The notes below the pieces were generated by a model, which worked only from the letters and a program-made list of their open reading frames with translations, did no database searches and had not been told where the DNA came from. Below, piece after piece: positions 16,644 through 25,245 of a stretch of 64,000 nucleotides of DNA. Source of the stretch: Geomonas agri (GTDB lineage Bacteria; Desulfobacterota; Desulfuromonadia; Geobacterales; Geobacteraceae); the NCBI RefSeq assembly GCF_020179605.1, contig NZ_JAINZO010000002.1, positions 744,001 to 808,000 of the forward strand, written 5' to 3'. Position 1 is the first letter of the stretch, and the number at the start of each line of letters is the position of its first letter. The translations under genes were made by a program, and so were the position numbers.

Positions 16644-17830
16644 GCGGTGTGATGACGGGCCGCGAACAATGGCCCAGGACACTGGTGCTGGTGCCGGTCT
16701 ACAACCATGCGGCCACCCTGCGGGACGTGGTGCAGAAGGCGCTCGACCAGGGGCTGGAGGTGCTGGTGGTGGACGACGGGAGCACGGACGGGAGCCTGGA
16801 CCGTGTCGCCGACCTCCCAATCCGCCGGCACCGGCTCCACTGCAACCAGGGCAAGGGAGGCGCCATTCTCGCCGGTGCGGAACTGGCGCGGGAAGCCGGG
16901 TACGAGGCGCTGCTCACCATCGATGCCGACGGGCAGCACGATCCGGCCGATGCCCCCGCCATCCTCGGTGTGGGGAGTAGCGCCTGGCCCTGCATCGTGA
17001 TGGGGGCGCGGGAGATGGAGACCGACAACGTGCCGCGCTCCAGCGTGTTCGGCCGCAGTTTCTCCAACTTCTGGGTGCGGCTGGAATGTGGCCGGACGCT
17101 GCCCGATACCCAGAGCGGCTATCGGCTCTACCCGGTGCAGTTCCTGGAAGGAGCCCGCTTCATCACCCGGCGCTACACCTTCGAGATCGAGGTGCTGGTG
17201 CGGGGATGCTGGGCCGGGCTGCCGCTTCTGTCAGCGCCGGTCTCGGTTTACTACCCGCCGGGGGACGAGCGGGTGTCGCACTTCCACAAGTTCAAGGACA
17301 ACTTCAGGCTCACCTGCCTGCACACGTACCTGGTGACCCGCTCACTGATCCCGTGGCCGCACCGCAGGCTATTCAAAGGGGAAAGCGAGGAGGGGAGGCT
17401 CCCCAGCATCCTGAGGCCGGCGGAGTTCTTCAGGGCGCTGTGCCGGGAGCACACCAGCAGCGTGGAACTTGCCGCCGCGGTCTGGCTCGGCATCTTCGTG
17501 GGCTCCCTCCCCATCATCCCCTTCGGCATCGCCGCCACCGTGTACGTCGCGCACCGGCTGCACCTGAACAAGTTGGCTGCTGTCGGTGCGGGGAACCTCT
17601 GCATCGCCCCCTTTGTTCCCTTCGCCTGCATCGAGGTCGGGCACTACCTGCGCTACGGTACGTTCTGGTACGACTTCAACCGACGCACTCTGCTGGAGCA
17701 GGTCCACCACCGGCTCTGGGAATGGCTGCTCGGTTCGCTGCTGGTCGGGCCGCTGCTCGGCGCCGTCGGCGGGGTGGTGACGTACCTGCTGGTCCGGGCG
17801 TTGCGCGGGCGCCTGGCGCCGGAGGGGTAA
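16640..17830 (+). CDS. Glycosyltransferase family 2 - DUF2062 fusion
   Basis: A protein of 396 residues. The GT-A domain (about 14-235) has VLVVDDGSTDGS and the metal-binding DAD at D95-D97 (TIDADGQHD), and then SGYRLYPVQF and RRYTFEIEV motifs found in dolichyl-phosphate-mannose-synthase-like enzymes. A C-terminal DUF2062 membrane domain (about 245-390) has three or more hydrophobic helices, with FVGSLPIIPFG and AVGAGNLCIAPFVPF. It is translationally coupled by a 4-nt overlap to the deacetylase-methyltransferase. It probably glycosylates a lipid at the membrane, and a strong terminator ends this four-gene run. Confidence 0.9.
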   Translation: MSGVMTGREQWPRTLVLVPVYNHAATLRDVVQKALDQGLEVLVVDDGSTDGSLDRVADLPIRRHRLHCNQGKGGAILAGAELAREAGYEALLTIDADGQHDPADAPAILGVGSSAWPCIVMGAREMETDNVPRSSVFGRSFSNFWVRLECGRTLPDTQSGYRLYPVQFLEGARFITRRYTFEIEVLVRGCWAGLPLLSAPVSVYYPPGDERVSHFHKFKDNFRLTCLHTYLVTRSLIPWPHRRLFKGESEEGRLPSILRPAEFFRALCREHTSSVELAAAVWLGIFVGSLPIIPFGIAATVYVAHRLHLNKLAAVGAGNLCIAPFVPFACIEVGHYLRYGTFWYDFNRRTLLEQVHHRLWEWLLGSLLVGPLLGAVGGVVTYLLVRALRGRLAPEG

Positions 17831-17847
17831 TTTCGGTACGGGGCAAA

Positions 17848-17882
17848 CGGAAAAGGCCACACCCAAGGGTGTGGCCTTTTTT
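17848..17882 (+). terminator. Strong rho-independent terminator
   Basis: AAAAGGCCACACCC pairs with GGGTGTGGCCTTTT around a tight loop and ends in a T6 run, 18 nt after the glycosyltransferase stop. With its A-rich 5' side it can also serve the opposite strand, where the small lipoprotein gene ends. Confidence 0.93.
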
Positions 17883-17908
17883 GCGTCAGCATCGTGCTCG
17901 CACGTACA

Positions 17909-18244
17909 TCATGGCGATTGGTTAGCCTCTTTGACAGCTGTGCCTCGCACCGTAAAGCTGTAGCCGTTCAGCACGTAGGCCCAGAACCACTTTTCCTGGA
18001 CCACTGGGTCATTGAGGCAGGTGGCGCCGACCTTGCTGATGGCATCCTTGTAGGCCTCGTCAAAGCGATTGTTCTGTTTGATGGGGATGAACTGGAACAG
18101 CATGATCCCGGTAGAGGTTCCTTCCGTCGGACCGATGACTTGAGCATTGGTCATGTTACATTTTCTGAATGAGAGAGGATTGCTAGTGCATCCTGCCACC
18201 AACAGTGCCGTCATAGCCGCTGCAAAAACCAACTTCTTACTCAT
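17909..18244 (-). CDS. Small lipoprotein of unknown function
   Basis: A protein of 111 residues with lipoprotein signal and lipobox VAGC (Cys near 19). The mature chain contains two cysteines (FRKCNM and GATCLND) that could form a disulfide, and GIMLFQFIPIKQNNRFDEAYKDAI, a pattern seen in small TRL-like lipoproteins. ATG 18244 has GGAGGGCGC upstream. The role is unknown. Confidence 0.72.
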   Translation of the reverse strand: MSKKLVFAAAMTALLVAGCTSNPLSFRKCNMTNAQVIGPTEGTSTGIMLFQFIPIKQNNRFDEAYKDAISKVGATCLNDPVVQEKWFWAYVLNGYSFTVRGTAVKEANQSP

Positions 18245-18458
18245 AGCGCCCTCCTGTAATTTGGGTTAACTCGGGTCTACAGGCATGCTAATGCTATTTT
18301 TCCCCCTTCACAGTGCGGCTTTGATTACGTCTGAGTATTACCACAGGAGAAGGCCAAGTCAAATTGAGTGGGAGAGCAGCAGATACAGATGCGGTGAAGG
18401 GATTGAGACCGTGAGGTGGGAAGGAAAGGAGAGGCGGCGGCCTGGCGGCCGCCGTGGA
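18245..18458. other. Intergenic region
   Basis: No gene seen. It contains the upstream region of the small lipoprotein and, at 18433-18453, a GC-rich palindrome around GGCGGCCGCC after the PagL-like gene. Confidence 0.4.
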
Positions 18459-19181
18459 TCAGAACATGCGGCCGACCTGGAGCACGACGGAGTTGACGCC
18501 GCGGTTCTCGTGGTAGAGCTCGCCGTTGGAGAGATGGTGCAGGCGGATGGCACCGAAGATGTTCTTGCCGTCTTCCTGCGGCAGTTCAAGCCCCACGCCG
18601 AGAAGCGGGTTGAAGTTGAAGTGGAGCCCCTGGCCCTGGACGCGGAACTGGGTGTAGATGATGCCGATGCCGGCTTCGCCGTAGGGGAGCACCTTCCCGG
18701 TCAGCCCTAAGGGGTACTTGAGGGCCAGCATGTTGACCGACGCCATGATGTCGCTTTTGGGGGTGAGGGTGCTGCCAATGGCGGCTTCCACCTTAAACCG
18801 CAGCGTGTTGGGGCAATTGTCCATGCGCCAGGCGGAGCCGTAATCGTAGATGGCGAATCCCCGCGCCATGACCCACGTCCGCGAGGGGCCGGGATCGTAG
18901 ACGTAGCCGTAATCCAGGGCGAAACCGTGCTGGTCGGGGAGACGCGCGTCGCTGGCTGCTACCTTTCCGGCGGGTGCCGCTTCAGCTGGTGCCGGTGCTA
19001 CCGGTTGGACAGCAGCGGGTTGTGAGGCCGCGGGTAGAGTGGGGGCAGGCTGGGCGGCTACCGGTTGGGAGACGGCCGGTGCGGCAGCGTCGGCTCCCCA
19101 CGAGGGCAATGGTGCGAGGAGGGCGCAGGCCAGGGGCAGGACAGCGAGTTTCAAGAGCGGCTTCGGCGCGACAGGTTTCAT
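18459..19181 (-). CDS. PagL-like lipid A 3-O-deacylase / acyloxyacyl hydrolase
   Basis: A protein of 240 residues: signal peptide (cleavage after about SWGA), a Pro/Ala/Val-rich linker of nearly 55 residues, then an outer-membrane beta-barrel domain. The C-terminal strand reads RLHHLSNGELYHENRGVNSVVLQVGRMF, matching the PagL active region, where His and Ser of an HxSN-type motif and a following Glu form the triad. It ends in Phe, as barrel proteins do. PagL removes the 3-linked acyl chain of lipid A. The long low-complexity linker is unusual for the family. It lies beside the polyene operon; a link to its outer-membrane lipid product is inference. Confidence 0.82.
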   Translation of the reverse strand: MKPVAPKPLLKLAVLPLACALLAPLPSWGADAAAPAVSQPVAAQPAPTLPAASQPAAVQPVAPAPAEAAPAGKVAASDARLPDQHGFALDYGYVYDPGPSRTWVMARGFAIYDYGSAWRMDNCPNTLRFKVEAAIGSTLTPKSDIMASVNMLALKYPLGLTGKVLPYGEAGIGIIYTQFRVQGQGLHFNFNPLLGVGLELPQEDGKNIFGAIRLHHLSNGELYHENRGVNSVVLQVGRMF

Positions 19182-19261
19182 GTGTGCTCCCTTCGGTTTG
19201 GCTCTCGGTATGGCAAGGGCTTGGGCCCGTGCTGGAAGAGGGGATGGTGTGCGGCAAAAGC

Positions 19262-19300
19262 AAATCCCCCCTGTCCCCCCCTTTCACAAAGGGGGGGACG
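19262..19300. repeat. Degenerate copy of an interspersed palindromic repeat
   Basis: AAATCCCCCCTGTCCCCCC followed by CTTTCACAAAGGGGGGG matches the left arm, loop and start of the right arm of the perfect copy at 43194-43238; the outer right arm is lost here. Read on the minus strand, the G/C hairpin sits downstream of the polyene operon and may help end its transcript. Confidence 0.75.
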
Positions 19301-19377
19301 CTGGAGCGCATGCGGTGCTCGCGGGCAGCGTGCTGCATGGTCCACAGTTCCGATGGATCCTCCCACAAGGGGGCCGG

Positions 19378-20448
19378 TCAGCGGGACATTATTACGGCGG
19401 CATATTCGGTGTCGCCGGCAAGGCGCAGCGAGCAGATGCTGGAAATGCTGCCACGGGGGGGGGCGAAGGGGCCGGTCCCCCCGGGATTTGCAAAAGACTG
19501 ACCGGCTTTCAACGCGAGTGCGGCCGCCGCGAGGTCGAAACCGGCTGCGGCGGGCATGCAGCCGTAGATCGGCGTGTAGCAGGCGGCCTGTGCCCCGGCA
19601 GGCACGGTGTCGAGGTAGCGCTGGCTCAACTCGCTACGCCCGTCGGCGCCCAAGAGCAGCAGGGTGTCGTCCGGGAGGGGGAGTGATCCACCGAAAAGGT
19701 TGCCGGTGTCGACGCTGTCGATGCCGCAGTAGGCGGGTGCACCGTCGTCACGGGTAAGCAGCATGAAGGCTGCGCCTTCGCCGATAATCGAACTCTCGGC
19801 ACCTGCGTCCAACGGCGCCATGGCGGCAGGGTGCAGCGGGCCGCGCCGGCGGTGCTGCAGATAGGCGACCAGTTCGGAGGCCTCGTCGATGGCGCCGAAG
19901 AGGACGGCGTCCACCCTCCCCTCGGAAAGCCACTGCCGGGCGCTCAGCAAAGCCGACGGACCGGACATGTCGAACTGGCTTACCGTGAGGCTCGGACCGG
20001 TGATACCGAGGGTGATAGCGATGTTGGCAGCGGCGGCATTGTGCACCGAGTTCGCGAAATGGGTCGGGGAGGCGCAGGTGTCCCCCCCCGAGATGAGCGA
20101 GTCGAGAAAGGCGTAGGTGGTGGCGGTGGCGCCGTAGCCGCTGGCGATGACGAGGCCAACGCGACTTAGATCCGAGCCAAGCATCCCCGCATCCTTCAGC
20201 GCCAGAAAGCTTCCCAGGAGGGCGAGCTTCGAGTAGTGGTCCACCCGGCGCAAGGAACGCTTGGGGACGAACTCCTCCAGCCCCGCCGTGTCGGCGCGGT
20301 ACGCGGGTATCGCCTGCACTCCCTCACCGGTAGCAACCTCGATGGAGCCCACGCTCACCCGCCCTTCCGTGAGTGCGTTTTCAAAGGTCTCTACCCCGGT
20401 GCCGAATGCGCCGACGACCCCTATCCCCTTGACCAGAAGCCGCGTCAC
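19378..20448 (-). CDS. Ketosynthase-like protein lacking the active-site cysteine (chain-length-factor-like)
   Basis: A thiolase-fold protein of 356 residues related to beta-ketoacyl synthases. The segment aligned with the nucleophile elbow reads GPSLTVSQFDMSG, with Asp160 where Cys is expected. The usual NAHGT and GHT histidine motifs are also absent; the C-terminal half is short. It therefore cannot condense by the normal mechanism. Partner subunits without catalysis (chain length factors) are known in type II polyketide systems, so a heterodimer with one of the four intact ketosynthases is likely. It is the last gene of the operon and overlaps the preceding ketosynthase by 4 nt. Confidence 0.8.
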   Translation of the reverse strand: MTRLLVKGIGVVGAFGTGVETFENALTEGRVSVGSIEVATGEGVQAIPAYRADTAGLEEFVPKRSLRRVDHYSKLALLGSFLALKDAGMLGSDLSRVGLVIASGYGATATTYAFLDSLISGGDTCASPTHFANSVHNAAAANIAITLGITGPSLTVSQFDMSGPSALLSARQWLSEGRVDAVLFGAIDEASELVAYLQHRRRGPLHPAAMAPLDAGAESSIIGEGAAFMLLTRDDGAPAYCGIDSVDTGNLFGGSLPLPDDTLLLLGADGRSELSQRYLDTVPAGAQAACYTPIYGCMPAAAGFDLAAAALALKAGQSFANPGGTGPFAPPRGSISSICSLRLAGDTEYAAVIMSR

Positions 20449-21626
20449 GCTGCATCCCCCTTCCCGAACAGGAGTACCGAATTGCTCCCTCCAAAGGCCA
20501 GGGACTGGGACATGGCTATTTCTCCCGCGACTTCCCGATTGCCACGCAGCGGCTTGCCGGCTAGTTCCGGGTCGGCGTTCTCAAAGCCGGCGCTGGCCGG
20601 GACAAGCCCATGTTCCAGGCAGGCGACGGTGAAGACGGCCTCGATACCGCCGGCGGCGCCCAAGGTGTGACCAGTGTGCCCCTTGGTGGAGTGATACGGG
20701 ACGCCGGGGAACAGCTCGGCCAGCACCCGGCTCTCGACCCGGTCATTGTCGGGGGTGCCGGTGCCGTGGGCGTTGACGAAGGAGACCCGGTCGGCGGCAA
20801 CGGCGCAGCAGGCGAGGGCCTCGGCCACGGCCTGGCGCAGACCGGCCCCCTCCGGATGCGGCGCTGTCAGGTGGTAGGCATCGCAGGCGGAGCCGTAGCC
20901 CATGACGAAGGAGCGGGCGCGCGCACCACGCCTGGCGCGGACCTGCTCCGATTCAAGCACCAGCATGCCGGCCCCTTCGCCGAGATTGAGCCCCTTGCGG
21001 TCGCGGTCGAAGGGCTTGCAGGGGGAGTCGTCGGTGATCATGAGGGAGATGAATCCGTGATAGGTGATGCGGCCCAGTTCGTCCGCACCGCCGGCGATGG
21101 CGACATCGCAGATCCCCCCGCGGATCCAGGAGGCGGCGAGCCCAACCGCGTCGGTCCCGGAAGCGCAGGCATTGACCACGGTCTGGCAGGGGCCGGTGCA
21201 GCCGAAGGTGCGGGCGATGGCGGCGGCGGGGTTGTTGTTCAGGATGCGTTCCATGGGGAACAGGTCCGGCTCCTCACCGGCGCGGTGGGCGCGGCAGAAC
21301 CCCTCGTCGTTCAAGGCGCTGCCGACGGTGGTGCCGATACAGACACCGACCCGCAGCCCGCGCAACTCACTCGGAGAGAACCCCGCGTCGGCCAGCGCCT
21401 CGGTCGCGGCCTGGACGCCAAGGGCGCTGGTGCGCAGCAGCTCCGGGGGCTCGCGGAAGTCGCGCACCTCAAAGACCGGGAAGGGGGTCGGGTGACTGCT
21501 GGCGAAGCGGGTTGGGGGGGCGGGTGCCCGGCGCCCGGCGTACAGTGCCTCCAGGCAGTCGGGGACGGTCCCGCCGGCGGCGCAAATGCAGCCCAGGCCG
21601 GTTATGGCGACGGGCCAGTGGGTCAT
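20445..21626 (-). CDS. Beta-ketoacyl-ACP synthase (intact KS, copy 1)
   Basis: A FabF-type condensing enzyme of 393 residues. The catalytic triad is visible: Cys154 in VNACASGTDA, His287 in NAHGTGT and His320 in KGHTGHTLGAAGG. CKPFDRDRKGLNLGEGAG is the standard KS block. It elongates ACP-bound chains by decarboxylative condensation. It overlaps the ACP gene upstream (21623) and the Cys-less partner downstream (20445-20448), so the three are probably made in fixed ratio. Substrate and chain-length preference cannot be read from sequence. Confidence 0.92.
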   Translation of the reverse strand: MTHWPVAITGLGCICAAGGTVPDCLEALYAGRRAPAPPTRFASSHPTPFPVFEVRDFREPPELLRTSALGVQAATEALADAGFSPSELRGLRVGVCIGTTVGSALNDEGFCRAHRAGEEPDLFPMERILNNNPAAAIARTFGCTGPCQTVVNACASGTDAVGLAASWIRGGICDVAIAGGADELGRITYHGFISLMITDDSPCKPFDRDRKGLNLGEGAGMLVLESEQVRARRGARARSFVMGYGSACDAYHLTAPHPEGAGLRQAVAEALACCAVAADRVSFVNAHGTGTPDNDRVESRVLAELFPGVPYHSTKGHTGHTLGAAGGIEAVFTVACLEHGLVPASAGFENADPELAGKPLRGNREVAGEIAMSQSLAFGGSNSVLLFGKGDAA

Positions 21627-21877
21627 GCGCCCTTGCGCTCCTCGATGTAGGCGGCCAGGGAGTCCACCGACTGGAAGGCCTTGCGCCCTTCGTCCATGTC
21701 CTTGATCTCCACGCCAAAGTGCTTCTGCACGATGACCACGAGCTCGACCGCATCCAGCGAATCCAGCCCCAGCCCCTCGCCGAACAACGGCGCGCTGTCG
21801 CTGATCTCCTCCGGGGAGACCTCCTCGAGGTTCAGGTCCTTCACCAGTATCTGCTTAAGTTTTTGCTTGGTATCCAT
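21623..21877 (-). CDS. Acyl carrier protein 1
   Basis: An acidic protein of 84 residues with the four-helix ACP pattern and phosphopantetheine site Ser40 in GLGLDSLDAVEL. I start at 21877 (MDTKQK) because AAGGAGCCGTGCC lies just before it; an upstream start at 21922 would overlap the radical SAM gene. It carries intermediates for the adjacent ketosynthases. Confidence 0.93.
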   Translation of the reverse strand: MDTKQKLKQILVKDLNLEEVSPEEISDSAPLFGEGLGLDSLDAVELVVIVQKHFGVEIKDMDEGRKAFQSVDSLAAYIEERKGA

Positions 21878-21902
21878 GGCACGGCTCCTTGTGATTTCGT
21901 TG

Positions 21903-23378
21903 CTATTTCGCGCCCGGCGCAACCGGGGCCGATGACGGCTCCGCCTCGAACCGTTCGGTCTTCCTGGTGAACTTCAGGAAGCTGGAGAGGTTCCCCAGAA
22001 AGCGCAGCCAGCTGTCCGGCGAGCGCCAGAGCATGGTGACGTAGCCCCAGAGCACCTTGTGGCGCTTGAAGTGGTTGCGGTAGAACTCCTGGAACAGCTC
22101 TTCCAGGCGCTCGCGGGTCATCCCCTTGGTGACGAAGAGGAAGTTCATGCAGTCCATCTTCTCCCAATCCTCCTGGAACTCCCCCAGCTCGTGGATCTTC
22201 TCGTACACCGGCGAACCGGGGAACGGGGTGAACTTGGCCAAGTTGAAGTCATCGATGGGGAGGGAAAAGACGTAGTCCATGCTCTTGCGGATGCTCTGCT
22301 CGGTCTCGCCGGGAAGCCCGATCATGAGGAGGCCCTTGGTGCGCATCCCGGCATCCTTGATCATGCGGATTTTCTGTGCCAGGTGGTCCAGGTCGGCGTT
22401 CTGGCGGTGCTGGGCCAGGAGTTCCTCGTCGCCGGTTTCGATCCCCAGGCTCATCATCCAGCAGCCGGCGCCTTTCATGCGGGTGAGCAGCTCCGGGTCG
22501 ATATGCTCGGCGCGGACCGCGCAGTTGAAGGTCATGCCCAAGGGACGATCGGTCATCAGCGTGGTGAAATTCTCGACCCGCTCCCGGTTGAAGGTGAACT
22601 GGTCGTCGTAGAAGTTGATGTGGCGGATGCCGAAGCGCTCCTTGAGGTAGCGCAGGTGCTCGTAGAGGTACTCCGCCGAGTTGTAGCGGAAGCTGCGCCG
22701 GAACACGGAGCGGTCACAGTAGCTGCAGGCGTAGGGGCAGCCGCGGCTGGAGATGCAGCTCGTGTTGGGCGTCTTCGGATAGTTGAAGATGGGGAGCCGG
22801 TACGACGCCGGGAACCCTGCCAGCTTCTCGTAGGCCGGGAAGGGGAGCTCGTCCAGCACCAGTGGCCTTTCGCGGTAGCCGGTCCAGACCGCATCGGCGC
22901 CGTCGCGGTAGATGATGCCGCCCACGGAGGCGGGGTCGTCCCATCCCTTCAGGAGGAGCTCCGCCATGGTTTCCTCTCCCTCGCCCACGACCGCGCAGTC
23001 CATGGCAGGGAAATTGGGGAAGAGGTCCGTCTTCAACGCCGAGACGTGGGGGCCGCCGAAGACGGTGCGGATGCCGGGGAGCACTTGGCGCGCCATCTCC
23101 GCGATGCGCACGCCGTCCAGGAAGCTGGAGGTGGTGCAGCTCAGGCCGATCATGGCGGGACGCTCTGCCAGCAGGTAGTCGCGGATGACCCGGTCCGAGT
23201 CGGGTCGGGCGTAGCAGTCCACGATGTCGGCGCGCATGCCGCGCTGCTCCAGATAGGCGGCGATGCTGGCAAGCCCTAGGGGAGGCATGATGTTGGCCAC
23301 GCGGGAGATGTCTCGCCCGGCCGCGTCGGCCCGATAGCCCAGGGGGTGCACCAGGAGTATTTTGCGGTGATCTAGCAT
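21903..23378 (-). CDS. B12-binding radical SAM protein
   Basis: A protein of 491 residues. The N-terminal Rossmann-like cobalamin-binding domain (about 5-145) has IMPPLGLASIAAYLEQRG and VFGGPHVSA but not the classical DxHxxG cobalamin ligand. The radical SAM core has C214, C218 and C221 in SRGCPYACSYCDRS, with GIETGDEELL and GLPGETEQSIRKSMDY later. A C-terminal extension (about 400-491) contains helices rich in aromatic residues. Members of this family methylate or rearrange unreactive carbons. It sits inside the operon between ACP 1 and a ketosynthase-like gene, so it probably acts on the acyl chain. It is not needed for known aryl polyene chemistry. Confidence 0.9.
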   Translation of the reverse strand: MLDHRKILLVHPLGYRADAAGRDISRVANIMPPLGLASIAAYLEQRGMRADIVDCYARPDSDRVIRDYLLAERPAMIGLSCTTSSFLDGVRIAEMARQVLPGIRTVFGGPHVSALKTDLFPNFPAMDCAVVGEGEETMAELLLKGWDDPASVGGIIYRDGADAVWTGYRERPLVLDELPFPAYEKLAGFPASYRLPIFNYPKTPNTSCISSRGCPYACSYCDRSVFRRSFRYNSAEYLYEHLRYLKERFGIRHINFYDDQFTFNRERVENFTTLMTDRPLGMTFNCAVRAEHIDPELLTRMKGAGCWMMSLGIETGDEELLAQHRQNADLDHLAQKIRMIKDAGMRTKGLLMIGLPGETEQSIRKSMDYVFSLPIDDFNLAKFTPFPGSPVYEKIHELGEFQEDWEKMDCMNFLFVTKGMTRERLEELFQEFYRNHFKRHKVLWGYVTMLWRSPDSWLRFLGNLSSFLKFTRKTERFEAEPSSAPVAPGAK

Positions 23379-24121
23379 GTGGTTCCTTCTCCGGTGTTCC
23401 CTGCCTGTTGCGAGATCCCATTCTGCTTGAGGGCCGCATCGATCAACTGCGCAATGCTGTCAACGGGGGTGCCGTTGCAGGCGATGCCGCCGTTCGCGGC
23501 CACCGTGACGCAGCCGTAGCAGCGCGGCCCCGGAGTCTCCGCCAGCACCAGGACGGCGGCGCCGGGGAGAAACGGGGCGACGACGGCCAAGGGTTCCGGG
23601 GGAGCCAGGTCGCAGACGCCGGCGAGCACCACCGGTTCCTCCTTCAGGGCAAGCTGGTCCAGGGCCATGGCGAGCGCGCCGAGCCCGGTACTTTCGGTTT
23701 CATTCACCGCCAGCAGCGACCCGGTGAGGCCGAAGAGGATGGCAGCATCCCCCAGGAAGCAGTTGGCGAGGGTGTAGGCGAACAGGTTGGGGCTTGCCAG
23801 CCCGCCCCCTTCCAGCAGCACGGTGCGTTGGTAATCGAGATCGGTGGCGAGGCAGCCGAGCCTGGTGCCGGCGACGACGCCGAAGGGGCGCTTCTCGCTC
23901 CACGTCTCCAGTCCCGCGTCGCGCAGGGCGAAGGCCAGGGCGGACAGGCCAAGCTTGGCGTAGTCTGACATGCGTCCGAAGCGCTGGTTGGGCTCGGCGA
24001 AGACGTCCCGGCGCACCAGCGCGGGGAGGGGGAGGTCGACGAAGACCTGGTCGCTCCTCTGTGACCCCATGCCGCAGCCGGTGCCGGTGACCCAACCGAT
24101 GCCGTTCAGGTACGCCTTCAT
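23372..24121 (-). CDS. Half-length ketosynthase-like protein without active-site cysteine
   Basis: A protein of 249 residues covering only the N-terminal thiolase half (beta-ketoacyl synthase-like N-terminal domain). The nucleophile position reads LLAVNETESTG, with Glu143 in place of Cys, and no His motifs follow. The start at 24121 gives the KS-like N terminus MKAYLNGIGWVTGTG and a 4-nt ATGA overlap with the preceding KS. Short proteins of this type occur in aryl polyene clusters, where a Cys-less partner pairs with a ketosynthase. It overlaps the radical SAM start by 7 nt. Confidence 0.8.
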   Translation of the reverse strand: MKAYLNGIGWVTGTGCGMGSQRSDQVFVDLPLPALVRRDVFAEPNQRFGRMSDYAKLGLSALAFALRDAGLETWSEKRPFGVVAGTRLGCLATDLDYQRTVLLEGGGLASPNLFAYTLANCFLGDAAILFGLTGSLLAVNETESTGLGALAMALDQLALKEEPVVLAGVCDLAPPEPLAVVAPFLPGAAVLVLAETPGPRCYGCVTVAANGGIACNGTPVDSIAQLIDAALKQNGISQQAGNTGEGTTC

Positions 24122-25245
24122 GCGTCCCCCCGGCCGAGGATGACAGCGGCGTTCACGCCGCCGAACCCGGAGTTGGTGCTCAAGAGGTAATCTCCCCCGA
24201 TGTCCTGCGCCGCGTTGCTCACGAGCCCCACCCCTTCCGGGTCCGGCTCGATGAGCCCGACGGTGGGGGGGAGTATCCCGGCATCGAGGCACTTGAGCCC
24301 GAGGGCCGCCTCGATGCCGCCGGCAGCACCCAGGGTGTGGCCGATGGCGCCCTTCACCGAGTGCACCGGCAGGGTGCGGCCGGGGAAGAGGGCGCGCAGG
24401 GCGGTCAATTCCATCTGGTCGTTGTACGGCGTCGCCGTGCCGTGCGCGCTCACCGCGGCGATGGCGTCCGCGCTGAGGCCGGCGCGGGCGAGCGCCTGGC
24501 GCACGGTCTGGATAAGGCCGCAGGCGTCGCGGGCGGGTGCCGTAATGTGGGTCGCATCGTTGGCGGCACCCCAGCCGGCGATGACGCCCAGCACCGGGCG
24601 CCCCTCGCGCCGAGCGCGCTCGCGGCTCATCAGGAGCAGCGCCGCCCCTCCCTCGCCTAACGTGAGCCCGTCCCGGTTCTTGTCGAAGGGGCGGCAGCGG
24701 GTCGGGGAGAGCGCCTGCAGTGCGGAGAAGCCGGAAAAGACGAACTCGCTGACCAGGTCGAGGCAGACCACCAGCGCCGCTTCGCAGCGTCCCAAGGCAA
24801 TCATCTGCGCGGCGCGCGCCAGCGCCAGCGTGGAGGAGGCGCAGGCGGCGTTCACGTTGAGCGCCGGGCCGCTGGTGCCGCAGCGCTGGCCCACCCGGGA
24901 CAGCACGCGCTCCATGGCCAATTCAGCCGGGTCGACCGCCTCGCCCCGCTGCAGCCGCTCCATCAGGTCGACAGGCCCTTTGGTGCTGGCAAGAAGCAGC
25001 CGGCAGTCGGCTGGGACGGCGGAGAAGCCGTCCATCAGGTGCCCCAGCAGGGGGTAGAGCAGTGAATCTTCACCTGTCGTAAGGCCCGGCACGCAGCAGG
25101 CGTTGGGCGAGATATAGCGGGCGGTCCCAAAGCGTTGCACGGGGGCTACGGCGCTGGTGCCGGCCATCATCCCGTTGAACAGGACATCAAGCCCAGTGCC
25201 GAGACCGGTCACCGTCTGCGTGTCGGTGATGCAGACCTCGTTCAC
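24118..25245 (-). CDS. Beta-ketoacyl-ACP synthase (intact KS, copy 2)
   Basis: A condensing enzyme of 375 residues with Cys135 in VNAACASSTLA, His268 in SAHGTAT and His303 in KGAIGHTLGAAGG. CRPFDKNRDGLTLGEGG is the standard block. It is somewhat shorter in the N-terminal half than FabF. The 4-nt overlap with the half-length KS-like gene suggests the two form a complex. It also overlaps the thioesterase gene upstream by 4 nt. Confidence 0.92.
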   Translation of the reverse strand: MNEVCITDTQTVTGLGTGLDVLFNGMMAGTSAVAPVQRFGTARYISPNACCVPGLTTGEDSLLYPLLGHLMDGFSAVPADCRLLLASTKGPVDLMERLQRGEAVDPAELAMERVLSRVGQRCGTSGPALNVNAACASSTLALARAAQMIALGRCEAALVVCLDLVSEFVFSGFSALQALSPTRCRPFDKNRDGLTLGEGGAALLLMSRERARREGRPVLGVIAGWGAANDATHITAPARDACGLIQTVRQALARAGLSADAIAAVSAHGTATPYNDQMELTALRALFPGRTLPVHSVKGAIGHTLGAAGGIEAALGLKCLDAGILPPTVGLIEPDPEGVGLVSNAAQDIGGDYLLSTNSGFGGVNAAVILGRGDA

